A DNA stretch of 64,000 nt from Symbiodinium sp. CCMP2592 (GCA_905221615.1 CAJNDT010004946.1:425309-489308); one strand, 5' to 3'. Shown: positions 42,523 through 51,405, counted from the stretch's first letter. The notes: generated by a model not told the origin, from the letters alone. Program-made: numbers and translations.

Positions 42523-44820
42523 TTAATTACTATCGCTTCTATTTCCTTTACCTTTACCTTTCAACTTATTTACTTCCTTTTTCAGCTTATCTACTTCATT
42601 TATTGTTGCCTGTAAAGCACTCCATAGTATAGGTGTTGTAATTGTATAGTCAAACTTCAAATAACCATCTGTTCCTTCTTTTACTAAATTCTGCCATTCG
42701 TTTGGCATCTTCTTAGTTTCCATAAAATCATTAGCTATAAAACCACAGCAAGACTTACCTTGTATTCTACCATCAACAAAATGATATGTTTTCGGCTTAA
42801 TGTATTTTACTAATTCAACTGCTTTTTTGCTATTTAGTTCCTTTATATCTTTCTTTAGTCTTTTATCAGATGATGGTATTAATGACCCCGTATATGAAAG
42901 GTCCCCATAAACATCAACACCTGTATTTGTTGCATCTAACCTTGATAAATTATTATTACTTAATCTAATAAATCCATCTGTATCGGGATTATTTATTAGT
43001 ACTCTTTGACTACCTGAAACATCAGTATGTGTTATTTCCAAATTTCCTAATAAATGTACTTTACCTTCCGTTAATTGTATTTCCGGTGTGCTTCCTATCG
43101 TTCCTATGATAAAATTAATTGCTCTATCTGTATCGCCATTTCTTATATCTAAATCATAATCGCTTCCATTTAATGTTTCTTTAATGCCTGATGAATGTTG
43201 AAATAATATATCACCCCATACTCTTAAACTTGCTTCTGCTGTTATATCACCAATACTATTAAAAGTTTGATTGTTTGTGACTGCTCTGTTTAATGTTATT
43301 CCGTTGGTGTCGGTTAATTGCAGTGCTATTGTTGCTGTTGTTGGGTCGGTTGCTCTGTTTGCTTGAAATGAGAAATTTATTTCATCATTTGTTATTAAAT
43401 TTAAGGAATTATTAGCGTCTGCTCTTCTGTATATTTTGCTATTATTCCATATTAATATTTCATTGTTAAAAGTAGTAGCTCCGTTAAACCTTACGGTAGA
43501 ACTAAAATTAGAATTGCCACCATTCACATTAAGAACATCTGCAACTGCATTAGCTCCTATCCCTAACTTATTACATCTTACCGCGTTTGAATTGTTCATG
43601 TTTAAAAATAACTGTTGTGATGAGTCATTAGTTTGATAAGCATCAATACTAAAACCTCTAAATCTAATTTTCCCACTATTATTGGCAATCGCTACAACAT
43701 TACTGGCGTCTGTTGTTGGCTTGTAAATTGTTAATCCTGAATTATTAGAAATATTGAAATTATCAGTTTCATAAAATATATTATCTTTAAAATGTGTCGG
43801 TTTAAATAATGTTGTTCCACCCGTTGTATTATTGCATTCAATGTATGTATTTGTGTCAGTATCGTCATTAGTTCCGTTAATTAATCTTATAGCGTTAGCG
43901 GTTTCATTTATTGATAAATCCATTGATATGTTAGATTTAGTAGCATTAGTATATCGTTCAATGCTTGTGTTAGAGTTTGTTAATTCAATATCTCCCTTTA
44001 CTGTTAAATTATTTGTTAAGTCAATTTCACCTCCAACCGTTAAATTAGTTGTAATATTAGCATTATTCACGGATAAATCGTTATTAATATTAATATTTCC
44101 CGATGGATTTAAATTTAAATCTACAACGCTGTCGTCGCTTGTGGCATTTGATATAATTTTATTTCCTTGTAAAGTTATATAATTTGTAGCATTTTTAAAT
44201 ACACTAATAATTTTATCTCCTCCTCCCGTTTGATTGCTAAATAATAATCCTGTAGTGGGTGATATATTTATCGTCTCATTGTTTAATGTTAATCCACTGT
44301 GAATAATTGTAGGGGCGCTACAATCAATAATCGGAAATGTAGAAAACCTATTGGCAAAATCCGATTTAGGAACTCTCAAATCTAATAAATTATCAATTTC
44401 TGCATCAGTGTATCCACCGCCACCACCAGCACCTGCTATTAATGTATCCACCTCGCCTTTATTATAATAATTAGATGCTAGTACTGTGTTATTTTGATAA
44501 TTAGTAGATAAATTTGTATCTATCTGTGCTGATGTATAGTAGTTAGTAAATGTTGTGTCTGTCTCTGTTTTATTGTAGAAATTAGATGCTAATTGCGTGT
44601 TAGTTTGATAATTATTTGTTAAGTCGGTATTTATAGCGTTGATATTATTAAAATTTTGCAATTGTTTTGTGCTTAAAACTGCTATATCGTCTGTATTTGT
44701 TGCTATTTGTGCGTTGTTTCCTATTTCTGAGTTTGTAGCATATATTTGTGATAATTCAGTTCCACCTACAATAATAGTATCTGCTGTTAATGTGTTTGTA
44801 TTGTTTAATGTTAATGGCAT
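42523..44820 (-). CDS. Fibre protein with S74 intramolecular chaperone
   Basis: 765 residues. The N-terminal part has tail-fibre repeats (FYNKTETDT, YYTSAQIDT, YYNKGEVDT, YTDAEIDN) typical of trimeric fibres. Long stretches of Asn/Thr/Ile-rich beta-repeat follow (NLTVGGEIDLTNNLTVKGDI). The C-terminal 115 residues are a peptidase S74 / endosialidase chaperone: SDKRLKKDIKEL begins at Ser651, the expected self-cleavage serine. YIKPKTYHFV and CCGFIANDF follow, then a closing coiled coil (INEVDKLKKEVNKLKG). In this family the chaperone drives trimer folding and is then cut off. Likely the host-attachment fibre. The gene is open from end to end and starts at ATG 44820 after an ATTATTATA context. 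Confidence 0.88.
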   Translation of the reverse strand: MPLTLNNTNTLTADTIIVGGTELSQIYATNSEIGNNAQIATNTDDIAVLSTKQLQNFNNINAINTDLTNNYQTNTQLASNFYNKTETDTTFTNYYTSAQIDTNLSTNYQNNTVLASNYYNKGEVDTLIAGAGGGGGYTDAEIDNLLDLRVPKSDFANRFSTFPIIDCSAPTIIHSGLTLNNETINISPTTGLLFSNQTGGGDKIISVFKNATNYITLQGNKIISNATSDDSVVDLNLNPSGNININNDLSVNNANITTNLTVGGEIDLTNNLTVKGDIELTNSNTSIERYTNATKSNISMDLSINETANAIRLINGTNDDTDTNTYIECNNTTGGTTLFKPTHFKDNIFYETDNFNISNNSGLTIYKPTTDASNVVAIANNSGKIRFRGFSIDAYQTNDSSQQLFLNMNNSNAVRCNKLGIGANAVADVLNVNGGNSNFSSTVRFNGATTFNNEILIWNNSKIYRRADANNSLNLITNDEINFSFQANRATDPTTATIALQLTDTNGITLNRAVTNNQTFNSIGDITAEASLRVWGDILFQHSSGIKETLNGSDYDLDIRNGDTDRAINFIIGTIGSTPEIQLTEGKVHLLGNLEITHTDVSGSQRVLINNPDTDGFIRLSNNNLSRLDATNTGVDVYGDLSYTGSLIPSSDKRLKKDIKELNSKKAVELVKYIKPKTYHFVDGRIQGKSCCGFIANDFMETKKMPNEWQNLVKEGTDGYLKFDYTITTPILWSALQATINEVDKLKKEVNKLKGKGKGNRSDSN

Positions 44821-44865
44821 TATAATAATAATTAGATAAATTATTATTAGAATGTTAAATTATAT

Positions 44866-44958
44866 TTAATCGTAAACCGTGTAGCGATTTAGGATTAGAT
44901 ATTTCATATCTAATCGTAAACGGCGTAGCCCTTTAGGATTAAATCTTTGATTTAATCG
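44866..44958. terminator. Tandem hairpins between fibre and capsid genes
   Basis: TAATCGTAAAC(C/G)G(T/C)GTAGC..TTTAGGATTA recurs with a period of about 44 bp. The units include perfect hairpins GATTAGATAT-TTC-ATATCTAATC (44893-44915) and GATTAAATC-TTT-GATTTAATC (44937-44957). The capsid gene's TAA (44952-44954) lies in the second stem. Confidence 0.65.
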
Positions 44959-46372
44959 TAAACTTTAAGCCCTAAATCTTTTATTTCAACCACCTGTTCT
45001 GAAAGCATTGTAATGAACATCTCATCAGGCATATCATCAACTGGAATACTTGCTCCTGCTGGTTTAACTCTGATTAACATCTGCTGACCTGCGCGAGTAT
45101 TTATTCCTGTATAACTACTATCCGGCACTTTTTCAAAAGAGAAGCCAAAAATAAATTGTCTATCACGGTATTGTTTAAAATCAATTGAAATACTGTGTTG
45201 ATGAAATACCGGAAGGTTTAAGGCTTTTCTTAAATGATAGAAGCACTGAGTTAGAGAATTACAAGGATATTCTGGATACAATTTAGAACCTAATTGAATT
45301 TGAAACTCTAAATCTTTATTAATATCATAAATACCTTCTACTTAACTGTCGTGAGACTGATGAGGATGATAGAAACGGCAGAAACGCTTATTAGCATACT
45401 CATAACCTAAACTTGGGTCGTCTGTTCTGTAAAAGGTAATAAAAGAAGCAACTAATTTAGAAACGGAACGAACAACTGGAACATTAATATCGGTATAACC
45501 TGCTACTGATTGTGATTGTGTAGTATAAGTTGTATAAGTAATTGGTAATCCCTTGCCTTCTAACAAATGTTTTACGTATTCTGAGTTAAGATTATTGTCC
45601 AAAGAACAAATATCTGTGGATACAAAAGCGTTGTTTATTTCGAACAATTTTGAAGTGTTTGAAGCATTACCTGCGGGAAGTGCTACATCAGATGTAAAAC
45701 GGTATCCTATTGCGTTTGCTTCAGTGTTGTCATCAGGATTAATAATACAATCAGTATCGTTATTTACTAACTCCAATTCAATTGTTAAATTACCCATATA
45801 TTTTAATGGTAGCTACTTAAATTGAGAGAACAAGCCACATAAGGGTTTGAATCCAACAGTCGTTTGATTTTTGAAGCCTTGGCAATTAACAGAATTTACT
45901 TCATAGTCTAACTCAGCTCCTACATTATTAACTAATGTTTTAACTTCATCGTCATACCTATAGCCGAAACCTTCATTTGCTTCGTCTTTTCGTGCTCCTT
46001 GAGACATCAACTTAGAAAACATCTGATGAACACGATTGTAATTGTCAAAGTCTTCAACAACCTGATTACCAGCGATAATACGCGTTCTTCTGAAGAAAGA
46101 ATAAGGCGGTGCTAATGGTCGTAATTTCCGGTTAAGGTCTTGGTCTAAATTTTGAACTGTAAAGAATACACGAACACTTTGAGGGTCTAACCATCCGTTG
46201 TCTTCAGCATTTAACGAAATTTTAATACACGGTTTCCTGATGTAGGCTTATACACATTTGAACCTGACGGGTAAAATCTTACGCTTCTTCTATCAGTAAT
46301 ATAACTTGCTCCTTTGTTAAGTTTAAATGAGAGATTATCAACGAGTATATCCTCAGGACTGAATGTCTCCAT
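44952..46372 (-). pseudogene. MCP: Double jelly-roll major capsid protein, broken by a frameshift and two stops
   Basis: Forms the icosahedral shell. Pieces in order: from ATG 46372, METFSPEDILVDNLSFKLNK to about 46230; then, after an indel between about 46226 and 46235, NGWLDPQSVRVFFTVQNLDQ, FRRTRIIAGNQVVEDFDNYN and MFSKLMSQGARKDEANEGFG. An in-frame TAG (45813-45815) falls within GLFSQFK*LPLKYMGNLTIE, a strongly conserved MCP motif. The third piece ends in another in-frame TAA (45342-45344), then YPEYPCNSLTQCFYHLRKAL to the end at 44952. Total is about 473 codons, normal for Polinton-like viruses. After the first indel all pieces are in one phase, so the two stops are simple substitutions. 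Family call rests on the motif order and the hallmark neighbours. Confidence 0.85.
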
Positions 46373-46462
46373 AATTATATAAACTACTATAGAAAATTTA
46401 ATTAAATATAAATATAAATTTATATTTAATCAAATAGTTTAAAATTATATGAATTTTCTTTA

Positions 46463-46621
46463 TTAGTGTTCTTCTTCTTGTTTTTTTATCTCTTTAACTA
46501 TGTTAGTATCCTCCCCATCTTCAAGTAATTTTCTTATCTCTTCATAACTGTTATGTTTAAACTTCTTCTCTTTTGGTTGTTTCTCCACTTGTTCATAAGA
46601 TGATGAAATAAAGGAAAACAT
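46463..46621 (-). CDS. Short charged viral protein, 52 residues
   Basis: ATG at 46621, TAA at 46463. MFSFISSSYEQVEKQPKEKK is followed by NSYEEIRKLLEDGEDTNIVK and an acidic tail. The S-Y/F-x-E-I-x-x-L-x-x-G pattern recalls the short helical motif of PEX14/PEX39-type peroxisomal proteins. With so few residues that likeness may be chance. It lies between the capsid and lipase genes in the same orientation. Confidence 0.5.
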   Translation of the reverse strand: MFSFISSSYEQVEKQPKEKKFKHNSYEEIRKLLEDGEDTNIVKEIKKQEEEH

Positions 46622-46643
46622 GTATTAATATTATTTAGATAAT

Positions 46644-47284
46644 TTAATCAAACTGCTCTAAGAATTTTTCTTGCGTTATAGGTTCATTTCCTGCTTTATT
46701 ATGAACATTACCTATATCTTGATATGAATGATTTTGTAAAGGATCTAAAGTTCCTTTATTTAATGTTATACTGCCTCTATCAAACATACTAACTACATCA
46801 CCGGCTTTTCTTATTCTTAAGTTTGTTCCTGTGTCTTCTGGTCGTTGTCCTGAAACAAAAGGAGAACCATAACTACGACTTCTAAAAATATTACCATAAT
46901 CATTATTTATTTGCTGACCCACTGCTGAACCTAAGCTATGGCTAATAATATCAGTAATTCCTGTAAGTTTTTTACCATCTACTTCTATAGTTCCATCTCT
47001 AATAAATTTATCAACATCGTTGTATCTTTTGGTTTGTTGTGTTTGATGCAATGGCAGTTTTAAATCATCATATACATCTCTACCGCTTTTAGTTCCTGCT
47101 ATGTATAAAATACTGCCATTTTGATATATTCCGTCAGGATTTTCATAAGCTAATTTAAGTCCTTGTGTATCAGTTAAAAATGTTTCCGTCCCCGCCAATT
47201 CTTCCCTAACTTCTTCATTTAATTTATTTCTTGTATTAGGCGCTTCGTATAAAACTCTTCATTTCTTCTTTTATGCTTAAACAT
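46644..47284 (-). pseudogene. Lipase-like (class 3) protein, frameshifted near its start
   Basis: An alpha/beta hydrolase that could attack host or vacuolar lipids during entry or exit (inference). Numbered from 47198: nucleophile elbow ISHSLGSAVG (Ser88), acid GDVVSMFD (Asp134) and base NHSY (His157), in the class 3 lipase order. The elbow has Ser where Gly is usual (S-H-S-L-G). The only ATG that fits, 47284 (MFKHKRRNEE), is in a different frame. A one-base shift in the GAGTTTTATAC stretch near 47251-47256 joins it to LYEAPNTRNKLNEEVREELA and the lipase. Otherwise the frame has no ATG upstream of the catalytic part. Confidence 0.75.
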
Positions 47285-47324
47285 AATATAATTAACTTGT
47301 AAATTATTTCTAACTTAATTAATA
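47285..47324. promoter_or_regulatory. Divergent promoter, lipase / penton
   Basis: A 40-bp A/T-rich gap between divergent ATGs. TAATTAATAATG precedes the penton start. Confidence 0.5.
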
Positions 47325-48164
47325 ATGCTTAAATTTAAAAAAGTATATATTGATAGTAGTTATAAAGTCAATGGGACTTCATCCGATTTTATAATTGATT
47401 TGCCTGAAACAGTCCAACTTGAAGATAATATGCTATGTCAAATACACGAGGTAAGCATTCCCCATTCGTGGTATTCAATAAACAGCACAAACAACAATTT
47501 ATATTTTAGACATCAAGTTATACCACCAGGTGTTATAGCTGGTATAACTTATCGTAAAATAACAATTCCAGAAGGCAACTATACAGCAATTGATTTAGCA
47601 CAAACAATAGAAATAGCACTTAATTTGTTGGTTGATACAGTTGATAGACCAAATACATATTCTTTAAGTTATAACAGTTCAACAAATAAAATCACAATCA
47701 GTTCTAATTATGCTACGGTTATTTTTGTTGTTTTAACTGATGGTGAAATAGCGCCAGTAGCAGGAGTATTTAGCGACCCCGTTGATGTTAATAATTTAAA
47801 TTCAATCAACCGTGTCATCGGTAATACAACACCTGCTACGGATGCTTATACTAATGTAGCACCTTACACATCAGATTTTATAGACTTAGTCCCCTTCAAG
47901 AGTTTATATTTGCATTGTAATGAAATTAGCAATTACAACCAATTAACAGTAGCGGGTAATTCATCAATAGTAAAGAAAATAAATGTAACCGTGCCTTATC
48001 TTGGTGTAATTAACGACAATGAATTAAGCAGTGTTGATTATATTGATGTTAGTAATAAAATGCTTCGCAGATTGAATTTTAGACTTAGCAATAATTTAAA
48101 TCAGACGGTTAATTTAAATAATGTTGATGTCTCTTTCACTTTAACATTTTTCAGGGGTTCATAA
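47325..48164 (+). CDS. Penton / minor capsid protein
   Basis: 279 residues, open. The N-terminus KKVYIDSSYKVNGTSSDFII, with DLPETVQLEDNMLCQIHEVS and IPHSWYSI, is the signature I know from penton (single jelly-roll) proteins of Polinton-like viruses. GNYTAIDLAQTIE and a beta-rich remainder (VPYLGVINDNELSSVDYIDV) follow. In this virus class it forms the five-fold vertices beside the major capsid protein. Divergent to the lipase and first gene of a rightward group of structural and small genes. The 48164 stop is followed by AATATAG-A-CTATATT, a 7-bp hairpin. Confidence 0.8.
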   Translation: MLKFKKVYIDSSYKVNGTSSDFIIDLPETVQLEDNMLCQIHEVSIPHSWYSINSTNNNLYFRHQVIPPGVIAGITYRKITIPEGNYTAIDLAQTIEIALNLLVDTVDRPNTYSLSYNSSTNKITISSNYATVIFVVLTDGEIAPVAGVFSDPVDVNNLNSINRVIGNTTPATDAYTNVAPYTSDFIDLVPFKSLYLHCNEISNYNQLTVAGNSSIVKKINVTVPYLGVINDNELSSVDYIDVSNKMLRRLNFRLSNNLNQTVNLNNVDVSFTLTFFRGS

Positions 48165-48198
48165 ATATCTAATAAGAAAAATATAGACTATATTAATA

Positions 48199-48822
48199 AT
48201 GAGTGCTGAAGCAGTTGAGGAGGTTAAAAATGAAGAAGCTAATGAAGAAGTGGCTAATGAAGTTACTGAAGGAACCAACGAAGAACAACCCACAGAAAAA
48301 ATGAAACAAGAAGAGGCAATAACAGCCCCTATTGAAGAAACTAAAGAAGATGCAACACAACCAACAGTAAAACCAAAACCGAAAGCAACACCAAAGAAAT
48401 TAGCGCGAACAGTTAAAGTTTTAGAATTAGCAGAGTGTGAGCATTGCTTAAAGAAAATGACCCCCAAATCATTAAAACATACTCATCCTTATTATTGTTA
48501 GGGACAACCAACCGAAACATTACCAGTAAATAAGCAGAAGTCAAGTTATGGGTCAAAAATTGAACAAAAACTAAGAAAAGAAATTGAAGAAGAGATGAAG
48601 AAAAAATATGAGAATAAAGAAAATGATAAAAACGCTCAAAATGTAAAAAATGAAGTTGTTAGTTATTCTGAGCCCATTGAAGTTAAAACAAAAGCAAAGC
48701 CAAGTGTGCCAAGACAATTAACAGCAAGAGAATTATTAGAAGCATCTTATAATGAAATACGAAAAGCAAAGAGAGAAGCACATATTGAAAAAATAAACAG
48801 TTTTAAATCTAAAATGTTTTAA
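48199..48822 (+). pseudogene. Lys/Glu-rich protein with a zinc-like motif, split by one TAG
   Basis: The frame from ATG 48199 (after TATATTAATAATG) runs 100 codons to a TAG at 48499-48501 and continues in phase for 107 more codons to 48822. It has a low-complexity acidic N-terminus (EEVKNEEANEEVANEVTEG), then a probable zinc module CEHCLKKMTPKSLKHTHPYY ending in C just before the stop. After the stop come GQPTETLPVNKQKSSYGSKI and a basic coiled coil, EIRKAKREAHIEKINSFKSK. A C-x2-C, H-x-H, C arrangement with MTPKSLK recurs in proteins of algal giant and Polinton-like viruses (recollection). One substitution would explain the stop. Confidence 0.6.
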
Positions 48823-48837
48823 TATAAATATACTTGT

Positions 48838-49191
48838 ATGAAGAATAATATTGAAAGGGCAGAAATAGTAAGAAATGAATTATTAAAGATGAAAACATTT
48901 GACACAGATGAGAAATGTTGTATAATTGAAAATTATTCTTATCATTATTTAACAAATGTTAAGGGTTATGATGTCAATGATGAACTTAATAAACAGTTAG
49001 TCGTTTTACAAGCTTGTAGAAGAACTGAAAAACCTGTGGCAAAGCAGCTCACTCCACTAAACGAACTGAAAGAGCATTTAAACAATAATCAGTATGAGTT
49101 TCTTGATGAAGACACTGTAAAAATGTTATTGAATGAGATTGACAAGTATGTTATTGATTTTCCTGAAGAAGCACTTCAGTTCTTCAAATAA
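48838..49191 (+). CDS. Unknown viral protein, 117 residues
   Basis: Helical and charged (NNIERAEIVRNELLKMKTFD; LKEHLNNNQYEFLDEDTVKM), with three Cys and no recognised motif. Start ATG 48838 is 15 bp after the preceding stop. The following gene starts 50 bp downstream across a hairpin. Confidence 0.6.
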   Translation: MKNNIERAEIVRNELLKMKTFDTDEKCCIIENYSYHYLTNVKGYDVNDELNKQLVVLQACRRTEKPVAKQLTPLNELKEHLNNNQYEFLDEDTVKMLLNEIDKYVIDFPEEALQFFK

Positions 49192-49205
49192 ATAATGAAA
49201 TGATT

Positions 49206-49238
49206 ATTAATAATATTTATAATCTAAATATTATTAAT
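49206..49238. terminator. Perfect 14-bp hairpin between two small genes
   Basis: ATTAATAATATTTA (49206-49219) pairs with TAAATATTATTAAT (49225-49238) with a 5-base loop. It probably ends the transcript of the 117-residue gene and abuts the next start. It overlaps the first codons of the frame that begins at ATG 49200, arguing against that start. Confidence 0.6.
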
Positions 49239-49241
49239 ATT

Positions 49242-49562
49242 ATGAGTATGTTTAAGAGCAAACCAGAGTTTAAAAGAATGCCACAGGTTCAACAATACTA
49301 TGACATAGAAGATACTTTCGGCGTTGCCTCAAGAAGGAAAGAAATGGAAGATATGAAATTAAGAATTGAAGAAGCAGAGAATAGAGCTAAAAATATCAGG
49401 TTGAGGAATGATTGGATACAACATCAAAAGAAAAGTTTATATCAGGGACAGCTTGATGATATTAACAGACAGTTAGAGCGTCCGATGATGCCAGTAAGAA
49501 CAAAAGAGGAGCTAAAAAAGAAACAAGATGAATTAAAAGCGAATATGGCAAACTTAGTTTGA
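49242..49562 (+). CDS. Small coiled-coil viral protein
   Basis: 106 residues from ATG 49242 (MSMFKSKPEFKRMPQVQQYY), with a coiled coil in the middle (MEDMKLRIEEAENRAKNIRL) and at the end (TKEELKKKQDELKANM). I prefer 49242 over the upstream ATG 49200 because the extra 14 codons lie in a hairpin and read as IINNIYNLNIINI, a translation of the AT promoter. Function unknown; probably a virion or assembly protein by position. Confidence 0.6.
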   Translation: MSMFKSKPEFKRMPQVQQYYDIEDTFGVASRRKEMEDMKLRIEEAENRAKNIRLRNDWIQHQKKSLYQGQLDDINRQLERPMMPVRTKEELKKKQDELKANMANLV

Positions 49563-49593
49563 TTTTATTTTAATATTTAATAAAAATAAAATC
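49561..49593. terminator. 11-bp perfect hairpin overlapping a stop codon
   Basis: GATTTTATTTT with AAAATAAAATC, loop 11 bases. The TGA at 49560-49562 overlaps the stem. Confidence 0.6.
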
Positions 49594-49609
49594 TAACTTC
49601 TTGTATATT

Positions 49610-50644
49610 ATGATTAAAACATTAAAATCGGAATTGAAATTACGACCAACATACGATGAAATGATAGGAATGATTGAAGCACAAGGCGACCCTAACAGAC
49701 CATCAATTGAAACAGTAATAGACAGAAAGGCAACTATATTTAGAAATAATCAGTTCGGTAGTCAGTTTGATAATGTTGATTTTTTAGGATTGAAGAAGCA
49801 AGAAGAAGACAGAGCAAAAGAAGCAACGAGACAAGCACAATTAAGACAAGCAGGAATAGAAGCAGGAACAGGGACAATGCCTATTGCTTCAGCTGGTTTT
49901 CAGACACCTGCCGAAGTTTATGAAGCAATGGATGGTGGTGATGAAATGACAGGTGAAGAAATGACAAGAATAAGGACAGAAATGGAAAGATATTTACAAA
50001 GACAGAGAGAAGCACAACAAGCATCAGCATCTTCAGCAAGAGCTGATTTAGATGAAGCACATAGACAATCATTACCGGTTGGTGTTATGGATGATGGAGA
50101 ACCTTTAGTAAATATAGAGGAAGGAGAGGAAGAGGAAGAAGATTTTGACGATGACCCTGAATTAATACCAGCAGATGAAGATGAAACAACTAAAGCACCA
50201 GCCCAAGCGAGAAAGCACAAAGAAACTATAGATTATTCAACAAAAATAACAAAATGGCAAGATAAAAGCGTTCAAGAAAACGATATAAGATTTCAATTGT
50301 TTTTGCGTGGTATAGAACTGACACCTGAACAAGAAGAAGAAATATCAAAACTTAAAGTAAAAGGTAAGGGAAGAAATCAAACAAGAAAGGATTATTTAAT
50401 AAATTATATTGATGGATTAATGAAAACAGGTAGATGGACAGACCAAGTAAATGACCAATTACTACAAAAAAGAATGATAGAATGGCGAGAGATGAAGAAA
50501 GGAAAAGGTAAAGGTAGTAGTTCTTCATCATCAAGTGCATTAGATACAGCAAAAGATATTGCCATAGGTGGAGTAAAAGCCGGTGTAGAAACATTGGCAA
50601 AAGCAGGAGCAACAGCTTTAGCGAAATCATTTTTACCAGCATAA
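49610..50644 (+). CDS. Unknown acidic viral protein, 344 residues
   Basis: Start ATG 49610 follows TTGTATATT; no earlier ATG exists in frame. The N-terminus SELKLRPTYDEMIGMIEAQG shares the RPT(Y/F) motif with the next gene. The middle is low-complexity, with a Gln/Ala/Arg coiled coil and an acidic run (EEGEEEEEDFDDDPELIPAD). A basic/Ser linker follows (KKGKGKGSSSSSSS), then a C-terminal Ala/Gly amphipathic segment (IAIGGVKAGVETLAKAGATA) that could interact with membrane. Not a known family to me. Between coiled-coil and RS-rich proteins in the structural half, so a virion protein is plausible. Confidence 0.65.
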   Translation: MIKTLKSELKLRPTYDEMIGMIEAQGDPNRPSIETVIDRKATIFRNNQFGSQFDNVDFLGLKKQEEDRAKEATRQAQLRQAGIEAGTGTMPIASAGFQTPAEVYEAMDGGDEMTGEEMTRIRTEMERYLQRQREAQQASASSARADLDEAHRQSLPVGVMDDGEPLVNIEEGEEEEEDFDDDPELIPADEDETTKAPAQARKHKETIDYSTKITKWQDKSVQENDIRFQLFLRGIELTPEQEEEISKLKVKGKGRNQTRKDYLINYIDGLMKTGRWTDQVNDQLLQKRMIEWREMKKGKGKGSSSSSSSALDTAKDIAIGGVKAGVETLAKAGATALAKSFLPA

Positions 50645-50662
50645 AATATATATGTTTAATAT

Positions 50663-51391
50663 ATGTTAAGATTACGTCGCGAAGCCTCGCGAGGTCTTCT
50701 AACGAAGCGACCAACTTTTGAACAAATTGAAAGGGAAGCAAGAACACACAGATTAAAAATATTACCAGAAAGACAAAAAAGAACTCAACAAGGTATGTTA
50801 TTAGATGATGTTAATTTTGATGATTTTGATTTAGATAAGTATAATATAAGAAACCCTAACAAAGCAACACAAACGGATATGTTTAATGATAGTAGTAATT
50901 ATTCAAATGCTACATCAAATAGAAGTGTTAAAACAGCTATAGAAGGAAATGAAGATAAACAACAATCGCGTCAGGTTAGCTTATCAAGTGGGGAAAGTTT
51001 AGATAATGTAAGGTATAGAACAAGAATGTCCATAGCGGACGATTTAGCAACAATGGCAAGAGTAGGAGGTAATATTATTTATTACACAGGTCAGGGAATA
51101 GGTCAGGGTATAAATATGGCTGTTGATGCTTACAATTGGATTAACGAAGAAGAAGATGATGAAGAACCAGAGCCACCTGTTGATGAAGAAGTATTTACAC
51201 AAACGCAAGGCTTAATGAGAAGGGGTGCAAGTCGTAGCCGTAGTAATAGCCCTAGCGATGAGGAACGCGAAGCCTTCGCATCGCGTAGCGTACGCGAACA
51301 GCCAAGCGGAAGCAATCAACCAATGAGATTATTAAGAAGAGGAGCGAGTAGAAGCAGGAGTGAAACGCCACCAAAGAAAAACAAAAAATAA
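50663..51391 (+). CDS. Unknown viral protein with RS-rich tail and palindrome-encoded insert
   Basis: 242 residues. Residues 5-14 (RREASRGLLT) are encoded by a GC-rich palindromic insert (about 50675-50712). Next comes KRPTFEQIEREARTHRLKIL, whose RPTF echoes RPTY of the preceding gene, and an acidic DDVNFDDFDLDKY. A Gly-rich hydrophobic patch (GGNIIYYTGQGIGQGINMAV) is followed by an acidic stretch and twin Arg/Ser repeats (RRGASRSRS at two sites). A second GC palindrome encodes EREAFASRSVREQ between the repeats. Function unknown. Codon composition in the two inserts differs sharply from the AT-rich remainder. Confidence 0.6.
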   Translation: MLRLRREASRGLLTKRPTFEQIEREARTHRLKILPERQKRTQQGMLLDDVNFDDFDLDKYNIRNPNKATQTDMFNDSSNYSNATSNRSVKTAIEGNEDKQQSRQVSLSSGESLDNVRYRTRMSIADDLATMARVGGNIIYYTGQGIGQGINMAVDAYNWINEEEDDEEPEPPVDEEVFTQTQGLMRRGASRSRSNSPSDEEREAFASRSVREQPSGSNQPMRLLRRGASRSRSETPPKKNKK

Positions 51392-51405
51392 TATACTTAT
51401 TAATA

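Noticed and set aside
49200-49241. Upstream ATG for the 49242 gene (and ATG 52076 for the polymerase)
   Set aside because: The extra codons translate AT hairpin/promoter sequence; the start motif sits at the inner ATG.
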